Origin: Agrobacterium cucumeris
GTDB taxonomy: Bacteria > Pseudomonadota > Alphaproteobacteria > Rhizobiales > Rhizobiaceae
Direction: 5' to 3'
DNA: 64,000 bases
Assembly: GCF_030036535.1 (NCBI RefSeq)
Contig: NZ_CP080387.1
Coordinates: 310,001-374,000, forward strand
Each line of letters opens with the position of its first letter. The first letter of the stretch is position 1. This document shows, piece after piece, positions 7,733-15,881 of the stretch. Below the pieces are notes generated by a model. The model saw nothing but the letters and a program-made list of their open reading frames with translations. It had not been told where the DNA came from and did not search any database. Made by a program: the position numbers and the translations under genes.

Positions 7733-8641
7733 ATGGCGATCACCACTCCCGAGAACCGGCAAAGCCCCTGGCGCTGGCTGGTCGTTGCGGTTCCCTATTT
7801 CTGGCTGCTGCTGTTCTTCGCAGCGCCGTTTTTCATCATCTTCAAGATATCGCTGTCGGATACGGCCATATCCATGCCGCCCTACACGCCGGTCTTCGAA
7901 GGCTTTTCGAAGCTCGGCGCGTTCTTCTCGCAGCTGGATTTCGAGAATTACCTGTTCCTGACGGAAGACCCGCTCTACATCGACGCCTATCTGTCGTCGC
8001 TGCGCATCGCCTTCATCTCCACCTGCCTTCTGCTGCTGATCGGTTATCCCATGGCGCTGGCCATGGCGCGCGCGCCTTCAGCCGTGCGGCCGACACTGGT
8101 GATGCTGGTGATCCTGCCGTTCTGGACCTCGTTCCTGATCCGCGTTTACGCCTGGATCGGCATTCTGAAACCGGAGGGCCTGCTGACGGTGCTGTTCCAG
8201 TCGATCGGTCTTCTGGGGCCTGACCAGCAGGTCAACATCTTCCGCACCGAGACGGCGATCTTCATCGGCATCGTTTATTCCTATCTGCCCTTCATGGTGC
8301 TGCCGCTTTATTCGGCGCTGGAAAAACTGGACAACACGCTTCTTGAAGCGGCGGCCGATCTTGGCTGCCCGCCATGGAAGGCCTTCTGGAAGATCACTTT
8401 CCCGCTGTCGCTGCCGGGCGTGGTTGCCGGGTCGATGATCTGCTTCATCCCGATAACAGGCGAATTCGTCATTCCCGATCTGCTCGGCGGCGCGCAGACA
8501 TTGATGATCGGCAAGACGCTGTGGACGGAATTCTTCGGCAACAGAGACTGGCCTTTGGCATCGGCGGTGGCCGTGCTGCTCCTGTTGTTGCTGGTGGTGC
8601 CGATTGCCATCTTCCAGAACCAGCAGAAGAAGGTGGGGTGA
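7733..8641 (+). CDS. potH: Putrescine ABC transporter permease
   Basis: A 302-residue inner-membrane subunit with six predicted membrane spans; the first is at about residues 19-40 (PYFWLLLFFAAPFFIIFKIS). The EAA loop that contacts the ATPase is present (LEAAADLGCPPWKAFWKITFP). The ATG at 7733 follows GAGGGAGG and starts 11 bases after the potG stop; a longer in-frame extension overlapping potG has no ribosome site. It forms a heterodimeric pore with PotI, the next gene. Confidence 0.94.
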   Translation: MAITTPENRQSPWRWLVVAVPYFWLLLFFAAPFFIIFKISLSDTAISMPPYTPVFEGFSKLGAFFSQLDFENYLFLTEDPLYIDAYLSSLRIAFISTCLLLLIGYPMALAMARAPSAVRPTLVMLVILPFWTSFLIRVYAWIGILKPEGLLTVLFQSIGLLGPDQQVNIFRTETAIFIGIVYSYLPFMVLPLYSALEKLDNTLLEAAADLGCPPWKAFWKITFPLSLPGVVAGSMICFIPITGEFVIPDLLGGAQTLMIGKTLWTEFFGNRDWPLASAVAVLLLLLLVVPIAIFQNQQKKVG

Positions 8642-8645
8642 GGCC

Positions 8646-9458
8646 ATGAAGCGCGGAAAATTCGATATCACCGTCCTCACCCTCGGTTTTGCCTTTCTCT
8701 ATATCCCGATCATTATCCTGATCGTTTATTCCTTCAACGCCTCCAAACTGGTGACGGTCTGGGGCGGCTTCTCGCTGCAATGGTACAGGTCCATGTGGTC
8801 GAACCAGGGGCTGATGGATGCCGCCTGGGTGACGCTGCGTGTCGGTATCTTAAGCGCCACCATCGGCACCATCCTTGGAACACTGGCGGCCCTGTCGCTT
8901 ACCCGTTTTGCCCGCTTCCCGGGGCGCGTGCTGTTTTCCGGCATGATCTATGCGCCGCTCGTCATGCCGGAGGTCATTACCGGCCTGTCGCTGCTGCTTT
9001 TGTTCGTGGCTGTCGGGGTGGATCGTGGTTTCTGGACGGTGGTCATCGCCCACACCACCTTCACCATGTGTTATGTGGCAATCGTCGTGCAGTCGCGCCT
9101 GCTCACCTTCGACCGCAGTCTTGAGGAAGCCGCACTTGATCTCGGCTGCCCACCAGTGAAGACTTTCTTCCGCATCACCCTGCCATTGATCTTCCCCGCC
9201 GTCATCGCCGGCTGGATGCTGGCGTTTACGCTGTCGCTGGACGATCTGGTGATCGCCAGCTTCGCCACAGGCCCCGGTGCAACCACGCTGCCGATCAAGA
9301 TTTACTCGCAGGTGCGTCTCGGGGTGACGCCGGAAATCAATGCCATCTGCACGATCCTCATCGGCCTTGTGACGATCGGCGTCATCGTCACCTCCATCAC
9401 GTCCAAACGCACCGAACTGCAGCGGATGCGGGACGAGCACGCCGCCGCCCGCAACTGA
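8646..9458 (+). CDS. potI: Putrescine ABC transporter permease
   Basis: A 270-residue six-span permease subunit, the partner of PotH. Its EAA motif reads EEAALDLGCPPVKTFFRITLP, and the span-rich sequence begins FDITVLTLGFAFLYIPIIIL. The ATG lies only four bases after the potH stop, and the potH 3' end carries its ribosome site (AAGGTGGGGTGAGG), so translation is probably coupled. It is the last gene of potFGHI; the intergenic region after it holds a CtrA-type site and a terminator at 9723. Confidence 0.94.
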   Translation: MKRGKFDITVLTLGFAFLYIPIIILIVYSFNASKLVTVWGGFSLQWYRSMWSNQGLMDAAWVTLRVGILSATIGTILGTLAALSLTRFARFPGRVLFSGMIYAPLVMPEVITGLSLLLLFVAVGVDRGFWTVVIAHTTFTMCYVAIVVQSRLLTFDRSLEEAALDLGCPPVKTFFRITLPLIFPAVIAGWMLAFTLSLDDLVIASFATGPGATTLPIKIYSQVRLGVTPEINAICTILIGLVTIGVIVTSITSKRTELQRMRDEHAAARN

Positions 9459-9722
9459 TTATCGGCTCTGCTTCGATTTCCTCACGTTACTGTTGAAATC
9501 GCAATAAAATTAGAAACCTATAATTTAGTTTTGGGACTTTACGGTCTCAAAATAGGAATTATCGTCGGTAATTGCTCGATTTTGGTTTTAACCGCTTGTT
9601 AATAGGAGTTGGCGGAAAGTAAACCTAACGCAGGGCTGTCAAATTTCTGACGGCCGGGATTGATAATTTCCATATGGCGAGGTTGTCCCCCTTTCTCTCG
9701 TTAAAAAAAGCACAACTAGTAC
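9459..9722 (+). other. AT-rich intergenic region, possible untranslated transcript
   Basis: About 260 bases without a convincing gene. It is markedly AT-rich (for example the stretch 9503-9560) and contains a TTAA-N7-TTAA site at 9588-9602. It ends in a strong rho-independent terminator pointing along the plus strand. A transcript of about 100-130 bases starting downstream of the CtrA-type site and ending at 9750 would be an sRNA-sized product; a long potI 3' UTR is the simpler alternative. A short frame from the ATG at 9675 runs antisense into the permease gene and is not supported. Confidence 0.35.
9588..9602. promoter_or_regulatory. CtrA-type site TTAA-N7-TTAA
   Basis: TTAA at 9588-9591 and 9599-9602 have exactly seven bases between them (TTAACC start as in strong Caulobacter sites). 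It lies inside the potI/permease intergenic region, far from any protein start, and 120 bases before the terminator at 9723. Sequence prediction only. Confidence 0.45.
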
Positions 9723-9750
9723 AGGCGGCCGAAAGGCCGCCTTTCTTTTT
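9723..9750 (+). terminator. Rho-independent terminator
   Basis: Stem GGCGGCC/GGCCGCC with a GAAA loop, followed by TTTCTTTTT on the plus strand. It ends whatever is transcribed rightward from potI or from the intergenic region. On the minus strand no T run follows, so it is not bidirectional. Confidence 0.85.
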
Positions 9751-9770
9751 GCCGAGAGACCAGGCGCGGC

Positions 9771-11435
9771 TCAGCTGTTTTCCGGATGATCCATGGATTT
9801 CGAGACGAGAAGCACGGGAATAAGCCCGGCGATGATGATGATGATCGCCGGCACGGCGGCATCCTGCACCCTGGAGCGGGATGCATCCTCATAGACCAGT
9901 GTGGCAAGCGTGTTGAAACCGAAAGGCCTGAGCAGGATGGTCGCCGGCAGTTCCTTCATGGATTCGATCAGCACGAGCAGAAAAGCAGTCAGAGCCGCCG
10001 GCCGCATGTTCGGCAGCAGCACCTTGAACAGCGTTTGTAAACGATTGCGCCCAAGCGTTCGCGAGGCCATGTCGATATGCGGCGAGAGCTTCTGGAAACC
10101 GGCATCGAGCGTGCCTTCCGCCATGGTCATGAAGCGCACGCTATGGGCATAGATGATGGCGAAGGCGGTGCCGGAAAGCAGCAACCCGCTTGAAAACCCG
10201 AAATGCGACCGAATGAACCCGTCGACGCCATTGTCGAGGCCGGCGAGCGGAATAAGCACGCCGATGGCAAGCACCGTTCCCGGCACGCCATATCCCATGG
10301 AACCGAGGCGGGCGGCGACCTTTGACGTGCGCGAGCGCTCGGTTCGAATGGCGTAGGAGAAGATGAAAGCCGCGATCAGGGTCACGAAAGCGGCGGAGAG
10401 GGAGACCTCGAGACTGTGGCCCAGCGCTTTCAGAAGTTTCGGCGCAAACAGCGCATCGAGCCGCTTGGCGGCGTAACCCCCAAGCACGATGACGGGAATG
10501 AAAAACCCGCTTGCCACCGGCAGGAAACAGAACAGGCTCGCACACCAGCGCCGCCAGCCGGTCAACATCTTCAGCCGGTGGCGCTGCGCCATACTCGTCG
10601 CTTTCGGCGCACCGAAACGCTGTTTCTCACGCGCATTGCGTTCGATGAAGATCAGCGCGCCAACGATGATGAGGATGACGGCGGCGATCTGCGTCGCATT
10701 GGCAAGATTGCCGCGATTGAGCCAGGTCTCGTAAATGGTGAAGGTCAGCGTCTGGACACCGAGATATTCGACTGCACCGATATCGTTCAGCGTCTCCATC
10801 AAGACGAGCGAAAGCCCGATGGCAATCGCCGGCCGCGCCATCGGCAACTGCACGGAAAAGAACACGCTGAGCGGCTTTGCGCCAAGCGTGCGGGCCGCCT
10901 CCGCCGCAAACCGGCCCTGCATGGAAAAGGCGGCGCGGGCCGAAAGATAGACATAGGGGTAAAGCACCGAACTCAGGACGATCACCGCGCCGCCAAGCGA
11001 GCGGATGTCGGGAAACCAGTAATCGCGGATGCTGTGATAGTCGAAGGCGGCGCGAATAGCGCTCTGCACCGGGCCGGTGAAATCGAGGAACTCGCCGAAG
11101 GCATAGGCGGCGAGATAAGAGGGAATGGCGAGCGGCAGCACGAGTGCCGCAGACAACAGACGCCGCAGCGGAAATTCGAATGTCGTGACGAGCCAGGCGC
11201 AGGCAATGCCGAAAAACGCCGTCGTCGCGGCCGTCATCCCCAGCAACATGAATGTGCGAAACCCCGCACGCGGCAGAACATTGGCGAGAAGATGCTGCCA
11301 TCCTTCCGTGCTGCCGGTGAGCGCCAGCCAGAAGATCGCCAGAATGGGCATGGCGGCAATGGCCGCGACGATGACCGCCGCGACAGGCAGTATTGAAACA
11401 CGTCTTGTGGCTGGAAGGGAAACCGTCATGGGCAT
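9771..11435 (-). CDS. Iron(III)-type ABC transporter permease (double-domain, FbpB/AfuB-like)
   Basis: A 554-residue inner-membrane protein with two fused binding-protein-dependent permease halves, about 12 spans in all, the usual form of FbpB, SfuB and ThiP permeases. Two EAA-type loops are visible, in the stretches AAEAARTLGAKPLSVFFSV and FQKLSPHIDMASRTLGRNRL. The substrate is inferred as ferric iron from resemblance; thiamine cannot be ruled out by sequence alone. Neither a binding protein nor an ATPase is next to it here: upstream is the window's own pdhS1 gene, downstream is potI on the other strand. So it is either an orphan or served by subunits elsewhere. The start at 11435 has CAGG near it; an alternative ATG follows two codons later. 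Confidence 0.85.
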   Translation of the reverse strand: MPMTVSLPATRRVSILPVAAVIVAAIAAMPILAIFWLALTGSTEGWQHLLANVLPRAGFRTFMLLGMTAATTAFFGIACAWLVTTFEFPLRRLLSAALVLPLAIPSYLAAYAFGEFLDFTGPVQSAIRAAFDYHSIRDYWFPDIRSLGGAVIVLSSVLYPYVYLSARAAFSMQGRFAAEAARTLGAKPLSVFFSVQLPMARPAIAIGLSLVLMETLNDIGAVEYLGVQTLTFTIYETWLNRGNLANATQIAAVILIIVGALIFIERNAREKQRFGAPKATSMAQRHRLKMLTGWRRWCASLFCFLPVASGFFIPVIVLGGYAAKRLDALFAPKLLKALGHSLEVSLSAAFVTLIAAFIFSYAIRTERSRTSKVAARLGSMGYGVPGTVLAIGVLIPLAGLDNGVDGFIRSHFGFSSGLLLSGTAFAIIYAHSVRFMTMAEGTLDAGFQKLSPHIDMASRTLGRNRLQTLFKVLLPNMRPAALTAFLLVLIESMKELPATILLRPFGFNTLATLVYEDASRSRVQDAAVPAIIIIIAGLIPVLLVSKSMDHPENS

Positions 11436-11510
11436 GCGGGCCTGTCTTGCGAAAGCCTTGATCGGCGATCATTACGCCGGTGGCTTTCGCATTGCTACGC
11501 CCGCATGACC

Positions 11511-14500
11511 TCAGTTGGCAAGAACCCGTTGCGACGGAAAGGTGATTTCCACCAGCGTGCCTTCATTCGGCGTCGAGGTGATGGAGAAATTTGCGCGGTT
11601 GGCATCCACCATCGCCTTCGTCAGTGGCAGGCCAAGCCCGGTGCCGTCGCCGCGTACGCGCTTGCTGGATGAGGCCACCTGCCGGAATGGCTTCATGGCC
11701 TGTTCCAGCTCCGCCCGCGTCATGCCGATGCCGGTGTCGCGGATGCGCAGCGAGACGCTGCCATTCGCCTCATAGGCCGTAGACACCACGATCTGGCCGC
11801 CGGAAGGCGTGAAGCGGATGGCGTTGGACAGGATATTCAGCACGATCTGCTTGATCGAGCGCAGGTCGGCAACGATATGCGGCACGGATTGCGACAGTGC
11901 GGTGCGGATGATGACACGCTGATTGTTGGCCTGCGGCTGCACCAGCGAGACGGCTTCGGCCACCGTTTCGTTCAGCGGCACGGCGATGAAATCCACATCC
12001 ATCTGTCCGGCTTCGATCTTGGAAATGTCGAGCAGATCATTGACGATGTCGAGCACATGCCGGCCGGAACGGCCGATATCATTGGAATATTCCGCATAAC
12101 GCGGATGGCCGATCGGCCCGAACCGTTCGGTCGCCATCATGTCGGCAAAACCGATAATGGCGTTGAGCGGTGTGCGGATTTCATGGCTGACGCGGGCCAG
12201 GAAATCGGTCTTGTGGGCATTGGCGGTTTCCGCCGCGCGCTTGGCGTTGCGGAGTTCCTCTTCCGTGCGCTTCCACTGGGTGATGTCGCGAATGACTGCG
12301 CAATAGCCATGCGAGGATTTAAGCCGCCCGATGGTCATGAACAGCGGCAGGAACCCGCCGGATGCTTCGCGGCCGATCACCTCGCGGCCATCATTCAACA
12401 CGCTGGCCACACCGTTATTGGCAAGGCCGGAGAGATAATCCAGCACGGCGCGCTGGCTCTCATGCGCAAACAGGGTGACGAAGGGTTTTCCGGCGATTTC
12501 GCCATTGTCATAGTTGAACAGCGCGCTGGCGGAACGGTTGAGCGAGCGGATTTCACCGCTGTCTCCCAGCAACACCACGCCGTCGGTAGCGGTTTCCAGA
12601 ATGGAATGCAGTTCCTCGACTTCACCCTGCAACACGGAAACGCTGCCGGCTTCTGCACCCGCTGTCGCTGCCGTATTTTCGTTGGCTGCCGCAACAGGTG
12701 TCTGTTTTTCCTCCAGCGGAACCAGCGACAGCATCAGCGCCTTGGTTTCTTCCCAGCGGATGGACTGTAACCGCGCCTTGACCGGAATGATGTCGTTTTC
12801 GGCACTGACCACGACCATGCCGCCCTCATTGTCAGGCATCTCGTCCAGCTCCTGCCGCTGCAGCAGCGCTTCCAGCCCGCCAACGTCCTGAAGCTCCTCA
12901 AGCGAGGTGTAGCCCGTCAGTCGCAGGAAATCCGGGTTGGCGTGGATCAGCCTGTCGCCGGCATGGACAAGAAGCGCCACCGGCATCTGATCCAGCGTCT
13001 CGGCCGTCAGTATGCCGGCGGGGCGAGGGGGAGGGCTGACCATCGCAGCGGCAATATCAGCCGCCGGCTGCAGGTCCGTTGGGGTGTCTCCCTTTTCGCC
13101 GGTGTCTATTTCAGTCGCCGGTGTCGGGGCAGCCGCCGGCCGCTCACCGCGAACATAGTCAGCGAAAAGGTCGTCCTCTTCCGCCATTTCGGTTGCCTTG
13201 GCAGCCTCTTGAACATTCTGCGTTTCGTCCACCGGGATTTCCGGCGTGATATCTTCGCGGCTATACTGTGGAGCCGGCTCGGCGGAATGCACCTCTTCGT
13301 CCGCTTTGCGGCTCTCGTCCGCAAGCGCGTCGATGGGCGCAAGTGTCCGGCCGATTTCCCGGAAGGCGGCCTGTTCGCCTGCGGTCAGACCCTCGCGGGA
13401 GCGTGAGCGGCGCTCTTCCAGATGAACGACCTTGTCGGAATAGGAAGGCTCGGCGTCCGGAGCGGGTACCGGCGCTTCGAATTCCGCCTGGCTGTCATCG
13501 TGACGCTGGTCTTCGTTCGTCACCTCGCCGGTGGTGTCGCCAGATTCGGTCGGGGTCTCATCGTCACCGGCGGAAACGGCTTCGTCTTCGGCAACGTCAT
13601 CCTCATCGATAAACGCCAGCAATTCGTGGCTTTCATCCTCGGCATCCGGTTGTGGCGAAGTCTCGGTCGGAAAAACCTCTTCCCCTTCCAGGAAGGTCAG
13701 GCCGGTGGCATGTGGATCTTGCGCGGCATCGGCAAGCCGCACGATGCCGAAACCACGGAAACCGTCGAATTCGCGCGAGCGCGTATAGGTGGGCAGGGCG
13801 GCGAGGTCGATTGGCACCATCAGGGAAGTGCCTTCCACCGGCCAATAAATCGTCTTGCCCGACCATGTGTCGCGACGGCTAAGAAGTTCGCGAATCTTGC
13901 CATCCGGATCAAGGTTGAAAAGTGCGGCCACATCGGCAAAGCCCATGCCCTCGACAGCCGCCGCCTTTGCGCCGACAGCTTCTGCGAATTCATGCGAAAT
14001 CGAGCTGAAGCGTCCTTCAGCATCGATTTTCCAGACGAAACGGGAGGCGCGCGCGCCGGCATTAAAAACAAAAGCCGGTGCTGCGTCTGCGGCTTCCGTT
14101 TCCGCCGGAATCTCCTCTGCCGCCGGCGCAGCTGCCTGCGCAGTCACGGTTTCGGTGATCTCTTCCGCTGGTACGTTTTCAGCGTCTGCCAATGTCTCTT
14201 CAGCATGGTCGTGACCGGCGGCACGGTCGATTACCTGCGCCTCTGCCTCATCCGCATCGAGTTCGAAGAGATCGGCAATATCGTCGGTCATGGCCTCATG
14301 CGCGGCCGCATCGGCATCTTCGACAGGAATATCCAGCGGGGCCTCGGCCTGCTCTTCTGCCGGCAAGGGAAGGGCATCCAGTTCCTGTTCCGTCACAATC
14401 TCGTCTTCGCCATCGACGGGCAGTTCCGGCACGTCCTCCACATCCTCGATACCGGCAACGGCATCAAGCACGGAATCAAAGGAGGCTGCTTCTGCGACAA

Positions 14501-15263
14501 CAGGTGCGGCCTCCGCAACTGGCAAATCTGGCTGAACGGCAGCCGGGGTTTCCTGCGGCTTGTCTTCAGCAAACCCATTGACAGGATCGAGCGTACCAAG
14601 CGCGGTCTCGACCACGAACATCAGGTTGAGTTCGGGCGACGCCGTGATCTGGCCGGTAGCCGCCGGCAGATAACCCTTGCCTGTTGGCACGGGACGCTTG
14701 ACGAGATGACCGGACTGGCCCGCGGCCATGCGCACCAGCGTCCTTGCCGTATGCGGCGTAATACCCAGTGACGAGAAGCGCGGCGAAGCAGCTATAATCT
14801 CGTTCTCGCCATTCAGAACCGCCATATGAATATCGGGGTCGTCAAAACCTTCGATCATGCGCCGGGCGCATTCCGCCGTGTCAGGTGCGGTTTGATCGGT
14901 AAGGGCGGAAAACAGTATTGCGGGCTGGCCCGGTTCTGCTTCAATGATTTCCGCCTTGGCGGTCACGGCAATGCTGCGGAAACCGGCATTGATGCGGATG
15001 GTAAACGGCAGGCTGTCGCCTGCCCGGGAAAGCCGCGCCGCCGTTGCCGCCAGCTGCCGGAAGGTCACATCCTGCCGCTTCGGCCCCTGTTCCAGAAAAT
15101 CGTAAACCATCGGCGTGCCGAACAAAGCCGCACCCCGGCCGTTGGCCCAAAGGGCACTCTGAAGGTCGAGCGAGAACAAAGCCATCGCCTCGCCGCGCCC
15201 GAAACCTTCACGCACCCGTTCATGCACTGCTATATCGATAAAGGGATACTGGACGGCGGGCAT
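11511..15263 (-). CDS. pdhS1: PAS-domain sensor histidine kinase, PdhS/PleC/DivJ family
   Basis: A 1250-residue kinase of the family that controls DivK phosphorylation and so polarity and division in Rhizobiales. The C-terminal catalytic core is canonical: HisKA with phospho-acceptor FLARVSHEIRTPLNAIIGF, then N box (QIVLNILSNAIRFTP), G1 (RDTGIGM) and G2 (GDGTGLGLPL). Two PAS domains precede it (LLVHAGDRLIHANPDFLRL and GVVLLGDSGEIRSLNRSA). The N-terminal half holds a PAS-like start and a long acidic, Ala/Glu-rich linker. No membrane span is seen, so it is cytoplasmic. The ATG at 15263 gives MPAVQYPFIDIAVHERV, the family start; a longer frame to 15413 would put the CtrA-type site inside the gene. 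Agrobacterium has PdhS1 and PdhS2; neighbourhood and size suggest PdhS1, from memory. Confidence 0.8.
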   Translation of the reverse strand: MPAVQYPFIDIAVHERVREGFGRGEAMALFSLDLQSALWANGRGAALFGTPMVYDFLEQGPKRQDVTFRQLAATAARLSRAGDSLPFTIRINAGFRSIAVTAKAEIIEAEPGQPAILFSALTDQTAPDTAECARRMIEGFDDPDIHMAVLNGENEIIAASPRFSSLGITPHTARTLVRMAAGQSGHLVKRPVPTGKGYLPAATGQITASPELNLMFVVETALGTLDPVNGFAEDKPQETPAAVQPDLPVAEAAPVVAEAASFDSVLDAVAGIEDVEDVPELPVDGEDEIVTEQELDALPLPAEEQAEAPLDIPVEDADAAAHEAMTDDIADLFELDADEAEAQVIDRAAGHDHAEETLADAENVPAEEITETVTAQAAAPAAEEIPAETEAADAAPAFVFNAGARASRFVWKIDAEGRFSSISHEFAEAVGAKAAAVEGMGFADVAALFNLDPDGKIRELLSRRDTWSGKTIYWPVEGTSLMVPIDLAALPTYTRSREFDGFRGFGIVRLADAAQDPHATGLTFLEGEEVFPTETSPQPDAEDESHELLAFIDEDDVAEDEAVSAGDDETPTESGDTTGEVTNEDQRHDDSQAEFEAPVPAPDAEPSYSDKVVHLEERRSRSREGLTAGEQAAFREIGRTLAPIDALADESRKADEEVHSAEPAPQYSREDITPEIPVDETQNVQEAAKATEMAEEDDLFADYVRGERPAAAPTPATEIDTGEKGDTPTDLQPAADIAAAMVSPPPRPAGILTAETLDQMPVALLVHAGDRLIHANPDFLRLTGYTSLEELQDVGGLEALLQRQELDEMPDNEGGMVVVSAENDIIPVKARLQSIRWEETKALMLSLVPLEEKQTPVAAANENTAATAGAEAGSVSVLQGEVEELHSILETATDGVVLLGDSGEIRSLNRSASALFNYDNGEIAGKPFVTLFAHESQRAVLDYLSGLANNGVASVLNDGREVIGREASGGFLPLFMTIGRLKSSHGYCAVIRDITQWKRTEEELRNAKRAAETANAHKTDFLARVSHEIRTPLNAIIGFADMMATERFGPIGHPRYAEYSNDIGRSGRHVLDIVNDLLDISKIEAGQMDVDFIAVPLNETVAEAVSLVQPQANNQRVIIRTALSQSVPHIVADLRSIKQIVLNILSNAIRFTPSGGQIVVSTAYEANGSVSLRIRDTGIGMTRAELEQAMKPFRQVASSSKRVRGDGTGLGLPLTKAMVDANRANFSITSTPNEGTLVEITFPSQRVLAN

Positions 15264-15349
15264 GTCGAAACCTATTCTGGCACTACCGGACCTTGCGGGC
15301 TTTTCAGCCTCCTCATGAAGCTGAAAGGTAAACCCGCTATGGCACCACG

Positions 15350-15364
15350 TTAACAGAATTTTAA
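15350..15364. promoter_or_regulatory. CtrA-type site upstream of pdhS1
   Basis: TTAA at 15350-15353 and 15361-15364 with a seven-base spacer, about 87 bases upstream of the pdhS1 start. A further GTTAAC at 15418-15423 may be a half-site. CtrA control of a DivK kinase gene would close a feedback loop, because DivK acts on CtrA phosphorylation. Unproven. Confidence 0.55.
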
Positions 15365-15577
15365 ATAACTTCACAGGCCGGCGGGGTCCACCATCCGGTG
15401 GATGAATCGCCAAACAGAGTTAACATGAACAGGCCTCGCCTTCGCCCGTTATCCGTCTCGGCGCAATGAAAGCGCTTGCCTTTCGATGCCTTTTTTCGCA
15501 AAATTCACTGAGGCACTTGCAAATGGGGGAAACACCTTTTATGTCACCCCCCGTGACGCCGCTTCGGCGTTTCATGT

Positions 15578-15654
15578 GCGGTTGTAGCTCAGTTGGTTAG
15601 AGCGCAGGTTTGTGGCACCTGAGGTCGGTGGTTCGACCCCACTCAACCGTACCA
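15578..15654 (+). tRNA. tRNA-His (GTG)
   Basis: A 77-base cloverleaf including encoded CCA. Acceptor GCGGTTG pairs with CAACCGT, the D arm is AGCTCAGTTGGTTAGAGC, the anticodon arm CAGGT-TTGTGGC-ACCTG gives anticodon GTG, and the T arm contains GGTTCGACC. The discriminator base is A and the base before position 1 is T, so the usual extra G at -1 opposite C73 of tRNA-His is missing. This loss is a known feature of a clade of alphaproteobacteria that includes Rhizobiales. Confidence 0.97.
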
Positions 15655-15660
15655 TTCCCT

Positions 15661-15715
15661 TCTCCCGATAAGTTCAAATGCTACAAGGACTTACCGGGAG
15701 ATGGGAGTAATTTTT
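15661..15715 (+). terminator. Stem-loop after tRNA-His
   Basis: Arms TCTCCCGATAAGT (15661-15673) and ACTTACCGGGAGA (15689-15701) pair over 12 positions with one mismatch and a 15-base loop. A TAATTTTTC stretch follows. Probable tRNA terminator. Confidence 0.55.
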
Positions 15716-15881
15716 CTCCCAGTCTGATATCCCGGTTTTGAAAGTCGCCGAAAATAATCACAGCGATTGTGGCCGTCGCGCCCGCCTTTTTTGTCGCATG
15801 TGAACCCTTGCCGTTTTCGGTGCGGGAAAAACCATTTGGCTAAAATCTCTTGCACTGGTATTGTCTGCCCAACGAAACCTT

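Noticed and set aside
9675..9790. Short plus-strand frame starting ATGGCGAGG in the potI downstream region
   Set aside because: No ribosome site; it reads through the terminator hairpin and then antisense to the permease gene.
10416..11396. 326-residue frame on the plus strand opposite the permease gene
   Set aside because: Extreme Arg/Asp/Gln composition typical of antisense to a membrane protein gene.
13422..14771. 449-residue open frame on the plus strand within pdhS1
   Set aside because: Lies antisense to the low-complexity acidic linker of the kinase; no start signal and no domain.
15264..15413. Longer N-terminus for the pdhS1 kinase
   Set aside because: The extra 50 residues lack conservation, include the CtrA-type site and have no ribosome site.
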